Assembly (NCBI RefSeq): GCF_021021555.1
Contig: NZ_JAINWA010000001.1
Coordinates: 1,302,001-1,366,000 of the forward strand
Direction of reading: 5' to 3'
Source: Teretinema zuelzerae
Lineage (GTDB): Bacteria; Spirochaetota; Spirochaetia; Treponematales; Treponemataceae
Length of the DNA stretch: 64,000 nt
Below, piece after piece: positions 8,229-17,250 of this stretch (position 1 is the first letter of the stretch; every line of letters begins with the position of its first letter). A model generated the notes under the pieces. The model was not told the DNA's origin, did not search any database, and worked only from the letters and a program-made list of their open reading frames with translations. The position numbers and the translations under genes are program-made.

Positions 8229-9623
8229 TTACTTCTTGAATATCGCCGAAAGGGCTTCCTTGATGGTGCGGACGGCGACAGAGCCGTCGATTTTTTCGGG
8301 GGCGAGAACGGTGGAGAAGCCGAGGCCGGTTGCGGCGCGGATGCGGGCTTTGAGCCTTCCGACGGGGCGGACTTCGCCCGCGAGGCTGAGTTCTCCGATG
8401 CTGGCGACGTTTTGCGGAGGGCTCATATCGGTGCGGGCAGAATAGAGGGCGAGCGCAAGGGCGAGATCGATGGCGCTCTCGGTAAGGCGGACGCCGCCGG
8501 CCACGTTGACGTAAATATCCTGGTCGGAGAATCGAAGCCCTACCCTCTTTTCCAGAACGGCCGCGATCCGGCTGACCCTCGCCGCGTCGATCCTGTCGGA
8601 ATAGACGCGAGTCATCGAGCTTTTCGACGGAACGGTAAGCGCCTGAATTTCCACGAGAAAGGCCCGGCTCCCCTCGAAAACCGGCACGACTGCCACTCCC
8701 GGCGGAAGCTCCCCGGTTCTCCGCACGATGAACAGGCTCGAGGGATCTTCGACGGCGGCAAGGCCCTGCCCCGTCATCTGGAAAATTCCCAGCTCGTCCA
8801 CCGAGCCGAACCGGTTTTTATGAGCGCGAAGGAATCGCACGTCCTCGTCGTTGCGTTCGAAGGAAATCACCGTATCGACCAGATGTTCCAGGGCCTTGGG
8901 ACCGGCTATCGTGCCGTCCTTGGTAACGTGGGCGACCAGAAAGAGAACCGCGTCGCGCTCCTTGACCCAGCATACCAGCTCGTGCGCGCAGAGCTTCAGC
9001 TGATTGACGGTGCCGGGAATCGAACCCGCTTCCGGGGACCAGACGGTTTGTATGGAGTCGACGATGACGAAGACGGGAGAGACTTCTTCAAGAGCACGCG
9101 CGATGTCCTCGAGCCTTCCGGTGCACAAGATTTCGATGCGGTCCAAGGGAAGTCCAAGGCGGTCGGCTCTCGACCGAATTTGCCCGGCGGATTCTTCGCC
9201 GGAAACGTATAAAATACGTCCGGCAGTTTGGGCCGAAGCGGCGGCCTGCAACAGAAGGGTTGATTTTCCGATTCCCGGCTCTCCGCCGACGAGTATCGCG
9301 GAACGCTTCATGGCCCCGCCCCCAAGCACGCGGTCGAGCTCGCCGATGCCGGAGCACAATCTCGCTGTTTCCCGGGTTTCAACCGCTGAAAGGGGAATCG
9401 GCCGGGACATGAAAGAGGTCCCGGAAGTTCCTGCGCCCGCCGCGGATGAGCGCACGGCGCCGTTCATGATCGAACCGGGGCCGATCGACGCGTCCTGAAG
9501 AATCACCTCGACAAAGGTGTTCCATTCTCCGCAGTCGGGACAGCGCCCGAGCCAGCGCGGCTGTGAGTATCCGCAGGAAGAACATTGAAAAGATACGGTT
9601 CCGGTCTTTTTCTTTGCGCTCAT
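8229..9623 (-). CDS. radA: DNA repair protein RadA
   Basis: A 464-residue RadA (Sms), a RecA-like branch-migration helicase used in recombinational repair. In order: an N-terminal four-cysteine zinc finger (C14, C17, C28, C31), a Walker A motif GGEPGIGKS (113-121), the RadA-specific KNRFG motif (269-273) and a C-terminal Lon-like domain. The length is typical of the family. The start at 9623 has no ribosome site. An extended -10 box TGATATGAT ends six bases before the ATG, so the message may be leaderless. The gene ends only about 10 bp before the tandem repeat array. Confidence 0.96.
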   Translation of the reverse strand: MSAKKKTGTVSFQCSSCGYSQPRWLGRCPDCGEWNTFVEVILQDASIGPGSIMNGAVRSSAAGAGTSGTSFMSRPIPLSAVETRETARLCSGIGELDRVLGGGAMKRSAILVGGEPGIGKSTLLLQAAASAQTAGRILYVSGEESAGQIRSRADRLGLPLDRIEILCTGRLEDIARALEEVSPVFVIVDSIQTVWSPEAGSIPGTVNQLKLCAHELVCWVKERDAVLFLVAHVTKDGTIAGPKALEHLVDTVISFERNDEDVRFLRAHKNRFGSVDELGIFQMTGQGLAAVEDPSSLFIVRRTGELPPGVAVVPVFEGSRAFLVEIQALTVPSKSSMTRVYSDRIDAARVSRIAAVLEKRVGLRFSDQDIYVNVAGGVRLTESAIDLALALALYSARTDMSPPQNVASIGELSLAGEVRPVGRLKARIRAATGLGFSTVLAPEKIDGSVAVRTIKEALSAIFKK

Positions 9624-9629
9624 ATACGC

Positions 9630-9638
9630 ATCATATCA
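9630..9638 (-). promoter_or_regulatory. Extended -10 box of radA, leaderless type
   Basis: TG-A-TATGAT lies on the - strand and ends six bases before the radA ATG (9623). A weak TTGTGC lies further upstream with a long, 19-bp spacer. There is no Shine-Dalgarno sequence between the box and the ATG. Confidence 0.55.
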
Positions 9639-9667
9639 AAAAAGAGGATTTCAGGCACAAATTCCGG

Positions 9668-10825
9668 TTAAAAAAGAGACTTGAAATACGCTTCGTTCGC
9701 GTTCCACACCGCTTTCGGGGCGGACAGACTCACGACCGTGCACTTTTTTCCGTCAGCGGACACGATGCATTCCTTGACATCCCTGTTGCGTGAGCCGGTT
9801 TCAAGATCGTCGACCTCATGCTCGATCCTGAAGCGCTTCGAGGAGCCGGATACGCGCATCGAGCCGGGGAGCACCCGCGTCGAGGCCCCGGACAGGCCGA
9901 AAAAGCGTACCAGGGACAGAGGAAGCTCGTCTGCGGGAAAACCCGCTTCGGCGATATCGAAGGTGTCGATCAGAAGGACGGCGGAGTTCCCCAGAAAAAA
10001 AGCGTTGTCCGCCATCATCGTCCAGTTCCCGTCCAGACGGAGAGTCACTCCGTCTACGGTGCGCGCTTCGGCGGCGGATTTTGCGATTTTCAGCAAGGAC
10101 GAATCCGAAGCGGTCCGGTTTCCGGCATTCCGGGAGTTGCCGGATGCGTCGGAATCGCCTTCTGCCGGAACAAGGGAGAAAAACTCGGCGTCGCCGGCCT
10201 GTCCCAATCTGCCGGCCTTGTACAGTTCCAGCACTTTTCCGCCGTCTGCCGAATCGAGAGAGCGGAGATTGAAGAGGGGAATCTCGGGAGCGAAGATCAG
10301 GGAAACCGATCCGCCGAAGGACTCAAGCGATTTCGGGAACGACAGCGGAGGAGGGAGCAGGGAGCGGCCGGACGAGGACATCACGCGGACAGCGGGAGAC
10401 GACGATAGATCGTTCCGCCAGCCGTACGCGTCGGGAAGGAGGGCCATCAGATAGTTGACCATCGGAACGTCCTGCCCGGTTATCTCCGAAATAATTTGCT
10501 GGCCGGTCAATACGAGGCGGCCGTCGGCTTCCTCGGTGCGGAACAGCACGGAAACGCGGGATTTAAGGGCGGGCGTATAGGTGAAAGCTCCCCAGGTCGA
10601 ATCGTCGTAGCAGAGAAAACCGGTCCAGGTCGGATTTTTCCACGAGTAATCCCGGTACACGACGTACTCGCCTGAGCGGGGCTCGGGATACCGGGAAAAC
10701 ACGGCGGCGCTTTCGGCGGCGGACAGGGCCGCGTGAAGCGACAGAGACATCAGCGCTGCGGCGAAAAAGGCCGGACGGCGGAAGCGCGTTGTTAAAGACT
10801 GAGCGGGCCGTCCGCGGTTCTGCAT
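9668..10825 (-). CDS. Exported protein of unknown function
   Basis: A 385-residue protein that I do not recognise as a named family. A basic start (residues 1-17) leads into a hydrophobic signal segment AFFAAALMSLSLHAALSAAES, so it is probably exported. The body has YRDYSWKNPTWTGF near residue 60 and ends NEAYFKSLF. Both stretches, and an IPLFNLRSLDSA segment, resemble the anchored protein at 44714-46399 (YRDETGAEPAYLGLF, IPLFAVKEFDSA, NEAYFESILF), so the two look like distant paralogues. The ATG at 10825 overlaps the proS stop by one base (TGATG), so translation is coupled to proS. A TTG one codon earlier is also possible. Confidence 0.8.
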   Translation of the reverse strand: MQNRGRPAQSLTTRFRRPAFFAAALMSLSLHAALSAAESAAVFSRYPEPRSGEYVVYRDYSWKNPTWTGFLCYDDSTWGAFTYTPALKSRVSVLFRTEEADGRLVLTGQQIISEITGQDVPMVNYLMALLPDAYGWRNDLSSSPAVRVMSSSGRSLLPPPLSFPKSLESFGGSVSLIFAPEIPLFNLRSLDSADGGKVLELYKAGRLGQAGDAEFFSLVPAEGDSDASGNSRNAGNRTASDSSLLKIAKSAAEARTVDGVTLRLDGNWTMMADNAFFLGNSAVLLIDTFDIAEAGFPADELPLSLVRFFGLSGASTRVLPGSMRVSGSSKRFRIEHEVDDLETGSRNRDVKECIVSADGKKCTVVSLSAPKAVWNANEAYFKSLF

Positions 10826-12642
10826 CAATTTTCTCCCGACAGGGCTGAGAGTTCTTCGCGGACAGTCTTCGCGACTGAGGCGGCGGCTTCGGAGAGGGGC
10901 ACAAGCACCGCGTCGCCGGCCTTGCGGAGCTTCACTTCCACGTTCGGAAGATTCTTGTCGCCCACCACGATGCGGACGGGAATGCCGATAAGATCCATAT
11001 CCTTGAATTTAACGCCGGGCCGCTCGGCGCGGTCGTCGAGCAACACCTCTATTCCGGCCGCGGCGAGCTCCGAGTAGAGCTTGTCGGCCGCGTCCTTCAT
11101 GGCGCCTTCGTATTTGATGGGCACGACGACCGCGTGGAAGGGAGCGACGGACATCGGCCACACGATGCCGTCTTCGTCGTTGTGTTCTTCGATGATCGAA
11201 GCGAGCGTGCGATCCACGCCGATTCCGTAGCAGCCCATCGTCGGCATCTGCTGTTTGCCGTTTTCATCGAGGTAGAACATTCCCATGCTCTTGGTGTATT
11301 TGTAGCCGAGCTTGAAAATATGGCCGAGCTCGTTGCCCTTTTTGCTGTAGTATTCGGCGCCGCAATTCGCGCAGCGGTCTCCCGCGACGACGGTGCGCAC
11401 GTCCGCGGTCATCCAGGGGGAGAAATCGCGGCCGGGCTCGACGTGTTCGAAGTGCAAATCGGCCTTCAGGGCGCCGGTCACCGAGTCGTGCATCGCCATG
11501 ACCGAGTCGTCAGCCAGGACGGGAGCGGAAGCGAAGCCCACGGGACCGGCAAAGCCGACCGGAGCGCCGGTAAGACGCTCTACGTCGGCGTCGCTCGCAA
11601 GCTCGACCTCGCTGGCCTTGAGGTTCGCCGCGAGCTTTACCTCGTTTACGTCGAGGTCGCCGCGGATGCACACCGCGAAAAACGCGACCGGATAATAGGC
11701 CGGCGAATTCTCGGGTTTCTTCCGTTCAAGCGACGCGCAGCCGGGAAGCCCGGCAAGATCGAGCTCTACGTTCACCGCCTTATAAATAAGGGTTTTAATG
11801 AAGGCGCGGGGGCTCGTATGGAGGAAGGCGCAGAGCTCGTCGATGGTTCTGACCTTCGGGGTTTCGATGGCGGCGTAGGGAGAATCGGTTTTCGCGGAGC
11901 CGGGTCCTTCGGTCGTCGGATCGGGAGCGCACGCGGCTTTTTCGTCGTTCGCGGCGTATCCGCACTTGGGGCAGAGAATCAGGTTGTTGTCGCCTACTTC
12001 GCTTTCCACCATGAACTCTTCGCTGCCCGTTCCGCCCATGGCGCCTGAATCAGCGCGCACCGGAATGACGGAAAGGCCGACCCGGCGGAAAATGCGGCGA
12101 TACGCCTTGCCCATGTCCTGATAGGTATCGTCCAGACTCTTGTCGTCGGTATGGAAGGAGTACGCGTCCTTCATGGTGAACTCGCGGGCGCGCATGAGGC
12201 CGTAGCGCGGGCGGATTTCGTCGCGGTACTTGGTGTTGATCTGATACACGGAGAGAGGAAGCTGTTTATAGGAAGAAATCTCGCTCCTGAGCAGGGCGAC
12301 GAAGGCTTCCTCGGCGGTGGGGCTGACTACCAGCTCCTGATCGACGCGGTTTTTGATTCTGAGCATGCCCGGGCCCATGGTTTCCCAGCGGCCGGATTCC
12401 CGCCAGATGTCTCCGGGAACCACGACTGAAGGCTTGAACTCGAGCGCGCCGACAGCGTTCATCTCGTCGCGGACGATGTTTTCCACCTTGCGGAAGCTTT
12501 TCAGCCCCAACGGGAGATAGGTAAACAGTCCGTTTGAAAGTTTGCGGATCATGCCGGCCCGCAAAAGCAGACGATGGCTGACGACAACGGCCTCCGCGGG
12601 TACTTCCCGCAGCGTAGGCATGAACAGACTGGACATTTTCAT
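10825..12642 (-). CDS. proS: Prolyl-tRNA synthetase
   Basis: A 605-residue class II prolyl-tRNA synthetase of the bacterial type. It joins proline to tRNA-Pro. Visible landmarks are MSSLFMPTLREVP at the start, GLFTYLPLGLK, the motif 2 region RYGLMRAREFTMKDAYSFH, a YbaK-like editing insertion in the middle (from about residue 235), GIGVDRTLASIIEEHNDEDG as motif 3, and a C-terminal anticodon-binding domain. The start is the ATG at 12642 with AGAGGT a few bases upstream; an in-frame ATG at 12696 would add 18 unrelated residues. The exported protein at 9668-10825 is translationally coupled behind it. Confidence 0.96.
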   Translation of the reverse strand: MKMSSLFMPTLREVPAEAVVVSHRLLLRAGMIRKLSNGLFTYLPLGLKSFRKVENIVRDEMNAVGALEFKPSVVVPGDIWRESGRWETMGPGMLRIKNRVDQELVVSPTAEEAFVALLRSEISSYKQLPLSVYQINTKYRDEIRPRYGLMRAREFTMKDAYSFHTDDKSLDDTYQDMGKAYRRIFRRVGLSVIPVRADSGAMGGTGSEEFMVESEVGDNNLILCPKCGYAANDEKAACAPDPTTEGPGSAKTDSPYAAIETPKVRTIDELCAFLHTSPRAFIKTLIYKAVNVELDLAGLPGCASLERKKPENSPAYYPVAFFAVCIRGDLDVNEVKLAANLKASEVELASDADVERLTGAPVGFAGPVGFASAPVLADDSVMAMHDSVTGALKADLHFEHVEPGRDFSPWMTADVRTVVAGDRCANCGAEYYSKKGNELGHIFKLGYKYTKSMGMFYLDENGKQQMPTMGCYGIGVDRTLASIIEEHNDEDGIVWPMSVAPFHAVVVPIKYEGAMKDAADKLYSELAAAGIEVLLDDRAERPGVKFKDMDLIGIPVRIVVGDKNLPNVEVKLRKAGDAVLVPLSEAAASVAKTVREELSALSGEN

Positions 12643-12730
12643 GTGGATTACCTCTCGAATATCGCCCATTTTACCGGGAACGGAGAGGTTTATCAAGGCA
12701 GAGGATGACTCCGGTTTTTTTAAAAAAAAC

Positions 12731-12778
12731 TGTTTTTTAACATTGTAAACACTATACTCTTCGTACGAGTCTGACTCG
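12731..12778 (+). promoter_or_regulatory. Likely promoter and palindrome ahead of the outer-membrane protein gene
   Basis: A -10-like TATACT (12753-12758) follows an A/T-rich tract. The perfect palindrome CGAGTC-T-GACTCG (12766-12778) lies just after it, where a repressor would cover the transcription start. The -35 match (CTGTTT) is weak. The pairing of promoter and operator is inferred from position only. Confidence 0.4.
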
Positions 12779-12803
12779 AAACTATTATGCTAAGGAAGTT
12801 CTC

Positions 12804-14489
12804 ATGACTAAAACACGCAGAGGAACAGCCCTCGCGGTAACGGCAGCGATTTTCACGGCTGTCGTTCCATTGGCGGCGCAGGAAGCATCGGATGGAAAAT
12901 CCCTTACGAACACCGTAACGAACGGTCTCTTTTTCTCGGACAGGGACAATTACCTGAGCACGACGGGAATCTGGACGCTGAAGAATAACGTGATCTTCGG
13001 CCAGATCAAGGCGCCGGGAGAATCCGCCGCGTCGTTCGACGCGGGAACCGGACTTTTCCTCGGAGATTTCTGGCTGGGCCTGGCTCTTGCGCAAAAAGCA
13101 GACATCGATAAAAGCGAATCGACCGATATCGATCAAACCTACGACACAAGCGCGACCAACACGCTCCTGGCCGGAAAAACTACAACCGACACCTGGTACA
13201 ATACGAACAGCCAGTACTACAAGTTCGCCGCTTTGTTCGGAAATAAAACCTGGGGCGTCAAGAACACCTTTATATTCAACCCGAACACGGTCGAAGACGA
13301 CAGCAACGGCTTCACAACCGACGGATCAAGCGTGACAGAACTGCTCGGAACGGGAACAGCGCAGACGAGCTCCAGAGTCACTGAAAAATACGCGACAAAC
13401 TACTCGTCATGGTCCGATTCGCTCGAGTTCGGAATGAACCTTCCAAAAAGAATCGCGGTCAAGGCATGGGCTAAAGTCGGTCATTCAGCCGGCGGAAGCT
13501 ACGACAATCAAACAGTGGCATCCTACGAACAGGACAGCGCCTCCTCAGCCCCCTCCTGGGACGGCAAGGCGGGAATTCTGAGCGCAAGCAAGAATACGAA
13601 CACCTACGGCGCTTCGTTTCTCTCTATCGAGCCCGGCGTTTTCGGATCGATCCTGATCGACCTCAACGACAAGGTCACGCTTAACCCGACTCTCGCCTAC
13701 AACCTGAGCCTGCCTCTCTACTCCAACGACTATTTCGACGGAAACGGAAACCTCTCCACAGTCTCGGGAACCGCGAGCTCCTCAAAGACCGTAGCGTACG
13801 CGTACGAAGGAATCAATTCCGCGAACGGCTCGGACATCACCAGGACGACCACGACCAGCTCGAGTTCGATCTCGGAAATCTCTTCAATGACCCACACCGT
13901 CTCTCCCGCCGTCAAGATTTCAGCAAAGATCTCGGAACGGGTCGTATTCGCGGCAAGATACACTCCTACCGTCTCGATATCGAACCGCGAAACTGTCACA
14001 ACCGCGGAAACCACAGCCAAGGTATCCTACAGGAACGGTACAGACAGCGGTTCCTACGATGAAACGACAACGATTACCAATCCGGTCGAGACGGTCGCAA
14101 GAGACAGCATGTCGTTTAAGAATACCATCGATTTCGGCAGCCAGATTCATATCATTCCGCAAAAGCTCCGCCTCAACCTCGGCGGTCGGATGATCAATAC
14201 GGTCGGCACCTGGACGACTCTGAAAACCACCAAAAAAGGACTCTCCGTTACTACTACAAAAGGAGAATTCCTCGACGGAGACGCCAGAACGCCAGAAACG
14301 ACGGTAAACAGCGTATCGATCGACAATCAGGGACAGGAATGGACGAGCAACGGCGGATTCTCGGCTGTTTACACGACCGGTTTGACCTGGTTCGTAGACG
14401 AGATGGTCGATCTGGATCTGTCGCTCACGAACGGAGCCGACATCTGGACCCCGAGCAATTGGACCCTGCAGCTCAACATCCGCTACTAA
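12804..14489 (+). CDS. Predicted outer-membrane beta-barrel protein
   Basis: A 561-residue exported protein. A signal peptide (residues 1 to about 25, cleavage near PLAAQ-EA) is followed by long stretches of alternating polar and hydrophobic residues rich in Ser, Thr, Asn and Asp. It ends LQLNIRY, an aromatic C terminus as used for barrel insertion by the BAM machinery. I do not recognise a named family; it resembles treponemal outer-membrane proteins of unknown function. The start at 12804 has AAGGAAG upstream. A lipoprotein gene follows 22 bp later in the same unit, and a terminator closes the pair at 15906-15949. The low-complexity Ser/Thr segments (for example TTTTSSSSISEISSM) suggest surface-exposed loops. 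Confidence 0.8.
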   Translation: MTKTRRGTALAVTAAIFTAVVPLAAQEASDGKSLTNTVTNGLFFSDRDNYLSTTGIWTLKNNVIFGQIKAPGESAASFDAGTGLFLGDFWLGLALAQKADIDKSESTDIDQTYDTSATNTLLAGKTTTDTWYNTNSQYYKFAALFGNKTWGVKNTFIFNPNTVEDDSNGFTTDGSSVTELLGTGTAQTSSRVTEKYATNYSSWSDSLEFGMNLPKRIAVKAWAKVGHSAGGSYDNQTVASYEQDSASSAPSWDGKAGILSASKNTNTYGASFLSIEPGVFGSILIDLNDKVTLNPTLAYNLSLPLYSNDYFDGNGNLSTVSGTASSSKTVAYAYEGINSANGSDITRTTTTSSSSISEISSMTHTVSPAVKISAKISERVVFAARYTPTVSISNRETVTTAETTAKVSYRNGTDSGSYDETTTITNPVETVARDSMSFKNTIDFGSQIHIIPQKLRLNLGGRMINTVGTWTTLKTTKKGLSVTTTKGEFLDGDARTPETTVNSVSIDNQGQEWTSNGGFSAVYTTGLTWFVDEMVDLDLSLTNGADIWTPSNWTLQLNIRY

Positions 14490-14511
14490 GCGGATACATT
14501 AAGGAGATAGT

Positions 14512-15885
14512 ATGACGACTAATACACTGATAAAAATCGCCGGAGCAGCCCTGCTCGGCGCCGCGCTCACCGGATGCGCGCCTGAAGCCTTTACGCCGGA
14601 TGTCACCAGCGACACCTCGGTACGCGCGAATTATTCAGCTGCCGTATCGATACAAACGAATATTACCGCACCCTGGAGCGGCCTGGTTAAACAGGAAGCC
14701 GCGACCCTCGAATATCAGAGAATCACGCTGACCGTCACGGACGGAGTCGATGACGACAGCTACATCGACATCAACGTAGACGGCAGCATTACCGGCTTCG
14801 CGATCTATCCCCTGGGCGACGCTGTCGACGCCGACGCCCTCTTCGTCAGAGGAACAGCGATCTCCTATCAGGCAAGAAGGATCAGCGAGAACGGAGTCGA
14901 AATTCTTATGCCGTTTACGGATGCGTCCATCGCAAGCGACTACCTGGAAGTCGAAATAAACCCGGCGACGGCAACGTTCAACGGCGGCACTGCCCGGCTC
15001 GACACGGACGGAGACAGGGTAAGCGGAGAAGCGGAAGAGGATCTCTACATAGATTTAGTGGATGTGAGTTCGGGAGGCACTACCGAAACCACAATTCCCG
15101 CGCTGTCTAGAGGCAACTTCAGGGCTCCCTGCACCGCGTATACGCTTGGTTGGTCCGCTAATTTTAGCTCTTTTGAAAATACGACTGGAACAAACGCAGT
15201 ACGCGTTACCTTTACATCGTCCGGTCCGCTGACATCTCTCAATGAAGCAAGCCTTCAGTCGGGAATCCAGATCGAGAAGCTGAACACCGCGACCGGCGCA
15301 TGGGCAACCGTTGCTCCGGGTTATGACTACAATGAGACATCCGGAGTCCTCTCGGCGGACTTCATCACCGCAGCGGGAGAAGTCTACCGGTACAGGCAAA
15401 ATCCCTACAACTACGCCGAATCCGTCGCCGTGAACGGTTACATCCACAGAGCGAGCTACGACCAGACAAACGGGTTCACCGATACATCGTGGACGTACCG
15501 GGCGATATCCTCTGCGGACAAAACATTTGAAACCGTTGACGATGCGACCCTCGGAGGAGTGAAAGGCTCGTGGTTCCTCGATGTGGAAACCTCTGCCGAA
15601 AACATTTCCGCCGCGACCCTGACCGTATCCGCCGTGCGAGTATTCAACATCAACGCCGACGGAATACCTTCAGAGGTTGAAGGATTCACTCTTTCAAAAA
15701 CTTCCCCTTCAACCTATCGAATCAACCTGCCCGCAAGATTCACTCCGTTCGTAAACGGAAAATGCAAAATCATGACGGCGCCTTCGGTTATCGATACCGA
15801 CGATCCCGACGTAACAACCGACGACGACTCCTTCACGGGACCGACTTTCAACGGCTGGTCCGTATCGGGTCTATTAACTTACTGA
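14512..15885 (+). CDS. Lipoprotein of unknown function
   Basis: A 457-residue predicted lipoprotein. The signal peptide ends in a clear lipobox LTGC (Cys22). The mature part is acidic and rich in Thr, Ser and Asp with many short beta-prone segments, and has no motif I can name. It starts 22 bp after the outer-membrane barrel gene with a good AAGGAGA ribosome site, so the two proteins are made together and may work together at the outer membrane. The sequence style suggests an immunoglobulin-like or other beta-sandwich surface protein, which is only an impression. Confidence 0.8.
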   Translation: MTTNTLIKIAGAALLGAALTGCAPEAFTPDVTSDTSVRANYSAAVSIQTNITAPWSGLVKQEAATLEYQRITLTVTDGVDDDSYIDINVDGSITGFAIYPLGDAVDADALFVRGTAISYQARRISENGVEILMPFTDASIASDYLEVEINPATATFNGGTARLDTDGDRVSGEAEEDLYIDLVDVSSGGTTETTIPALSRGNFRAPCTAYTLGWSANFSSFENTTGTNAVRVTFTSSGPLTSLNEASLQSGIQIEKLNTATGAWATVAPGYDYNETSGVLSADFITAAGEVYRYRQNPYNYAESVAVNGYIHRASYDQTNGFTDTSWTYRAISSADKTFETVDDATLGGVKGSWFLDVETSAENISAATLTVSAVRVFNINADGIPSEVEGFTLSKTSPSTYRINLPARFTPFVNGKCKIMTAPSVIDTDDPDVTTDDDSFTGPTFNGWSVSGLLTY

Positions 15886-15905
15886 TTGCCTTAGTATGAC
15901 TGAAT

Positions 15906-15949
15906 AAAGGCCGCCCCCTGCGTAATAACAGCAGGGGACGGCCTTTTTA
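15906..15949 (+). terminator. Rho-independent terminator
   Basis: A strong hairpin (AAGGCCG-CCCCCTGC paired with GCAGGGG-ACGGCCTT) is followed by TTTTT. It closes the barrel-lipoprotein operon. The A-rich left side means it may also work on the - strand for the diguanylate cyclase gene that ends at 15985. Confidence 0.9.
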
Positions 15950-15984
15950 TTATCAGCGGTTTTTGAGCGCTATATCTTATAACT

Positions 15985-17121
15985 TTATATCGATGAAACG
16001 CATTGATTCCGCCCGGCGAGCTTCGCGCAATAGAGGAAGCTGTCGACCCGCTTGACGAGAGACTCGATCGAATCGCCCCGCTGAACCTCGGCGACCCCGA
16101 AGCTCGAGGTTATCGAAGCGGGAATTTCGGGAAACGGATGAGATGCGATCGCCATGCGCATGCGCTCCGCGACCAGAAGAGCCTGGGCAATGGAGGTCTG
16201 GGGCAGGACTACGAGAAATTCCTCTCCGCCGTACCGGGCCTGCAGATCCGTATCCCGGGAATGAAGGAGCATAAGAGCGGCAATATCCTTTAAAACGGCG
16301 TCGCCCGCCGGGTGGCCGTATTTGTCGTTCACATCCTTAAAATGATCGATATCCGCCATGATTACGGAAAACGGCTGGCCGGACCGGTGATATCCGGCTA
16401 ACTGTTGAAGAAGAAACTCTTCGAGATACCTGCGGTTATACAGGTTTGTCAACGGATCCCGGAACGAATCTTCCTGAAGCTTATGGTTCGTCACCTCCAG
16501 CTTTCTAGTGACATCGAACAGGTGTGCATGCATGCGTTCCTGCGTTCTGGAAATTACGATGGCGAAGGCGAGAACTGCAAAAAGACTGAGAAGATGAATA
16601 ATATCCTGGCTGCCGTTGACGAGCGAAAAAATCGCAATATCTGATATAAAACCGGCAACGCAGAGAACGACAATCCTGAAAAAGCTCGTACGATAAAAAA
16701 AGGCCAGACTGAGAAAGAAAATAGCGACCGCAGTGGTGTCGTCGTCGGGATATGAATCCAGTACAGAAAGCGTGACGAAGGAAAGCATCAGGAACAGAAT
16801 ATACAAGAAGATTAAAACATCGGCGGCCTTAAACGCCTTTAAACGCTTAAAAAGCCGTAATAACACCAAGAAAACAAGGGAAAAAGAGGCGATACAGGAG
16901 AAAATAAATAAAGCGCGCAATTCATACAGGGTGCTTGAGGGGTTCTGCACAGCGAAAAAATAGTATGCGGAAAAAAGACTGCACAAGGGAATAGCTAATA
17001 AAGGCACATACGAGAACCTGATGCGGTTCTCGACGCGCCGTCCCTGAAGGAAGTGTTCAAGACTTTCCGTTTCGAAAGCGCCGTCGATCGATTGGAAAAG
17101 CGAATTATCTCTCTTCTGCAT
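15985..17121 (-). CDS. Membrane-bound diguanylate cyclase (GGDEF)
   Basis: A 378-residue protein that should make cyclic di-GMP from two GTP. About six membrane segments span residues 38-193, followed by a short coiled linker and a GGDEF domain (about 217-378). The catalytic signature is GGEEF (298-302). The inhibitory site RDTD (289-292) lies five residues upstream, so product feedback should be intact. DPLTNLYNRRYLEE and ADIDHFKDVNDKYGH are typical of active enzymes. The membrane part matches no sensor I can name. The start is the ATG at 17121, six bases after a TATACT box, with no ribosome site, so it may be leaderless. Confidence 0.92.
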   Translation of the reverse strand: MQKRDNSLFQSIDGAFETESLEHFLQGRRVENRIRFSYVPLLAIPLCSLFSAYYFFAVQNPSSTLYELRALFIFSCIASFSLVFLVLLRLFKRLKAFKAADVLIFLYILFLMLSFVTLSVLDSYPDDDTTAVAIFFLSLAFFYRTSFFRIVVLCVAGFISDIAIFSLVNGSQDIIHLLSLFAVLAFAIVISRTQERMHAHLFDVTRKLEVTNHKLQEDSFRDPLTNLYNRRYLEEFLLQQLAGYHRSGQPFSVIMADIDHFKDVNDKYGHPAGDAVLKDIAALMLLHSRDTDLQARYGGEEFLVVLPQTSIAQALLVAERMRMAIASHPFPEIPASITSSFGVAEVQRGDSIESLVKRVDSFLYCAKLAGRNQCVSSI

Positions 17122-17127
17122 ACAGCC

Positions 17128-17157
17128 AGTATACGTGCATCAATCGGCGGCGCGCAA
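17128..17157 (-). promoter_or_regulatory. Promoter of the diguanylate cyclase gene, leaderless type
   Basis: On the - strand a -35 box TTGCGC (17157-17152), an 18-bp spacer and a -10 box TATACT (17133-17128) end six bases before the ATG at 17121. Confidence 0.65.
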
Positions 17158-17203
17158 GTTTTGTAAAAAAGAAGCAAGAAACCAACCCATTTCATTGACG
17201 GGT

Positions 17204-17232
17204 TTGAAGGACGGCATGCTTTACGCTACACT
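17204..17232 (+). promoter_or_regulatory. Promoter of the lipoprotein-adenylate cyclase operon
   Basis: TTGAAG (17204-17209), a 17-bp spacer and TACACT (17227-17232). The start codon at 17251 lies 18 bases past the -10 box with an AGAGG ribosome site between them, so this unit has an ordinary short leader. Confidence 0.65.
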
Positions 17233-17250
17233 CTCTACAAGAGGTTCAGC

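Noticed and set aside
7261-9212. Long + strand reading frames (up to 633 codons) across the repeat array, rich in SAHGHS, TVTAAH or RSQQRT repeats
   Set aside because: All three forward frames stay open because the repeat unit has no stop codon. Unit lengths of 18-20 bp break any fixed peptide repeat, the frames run antisense through the GH30 and radA genes, and none has a ribosome site.
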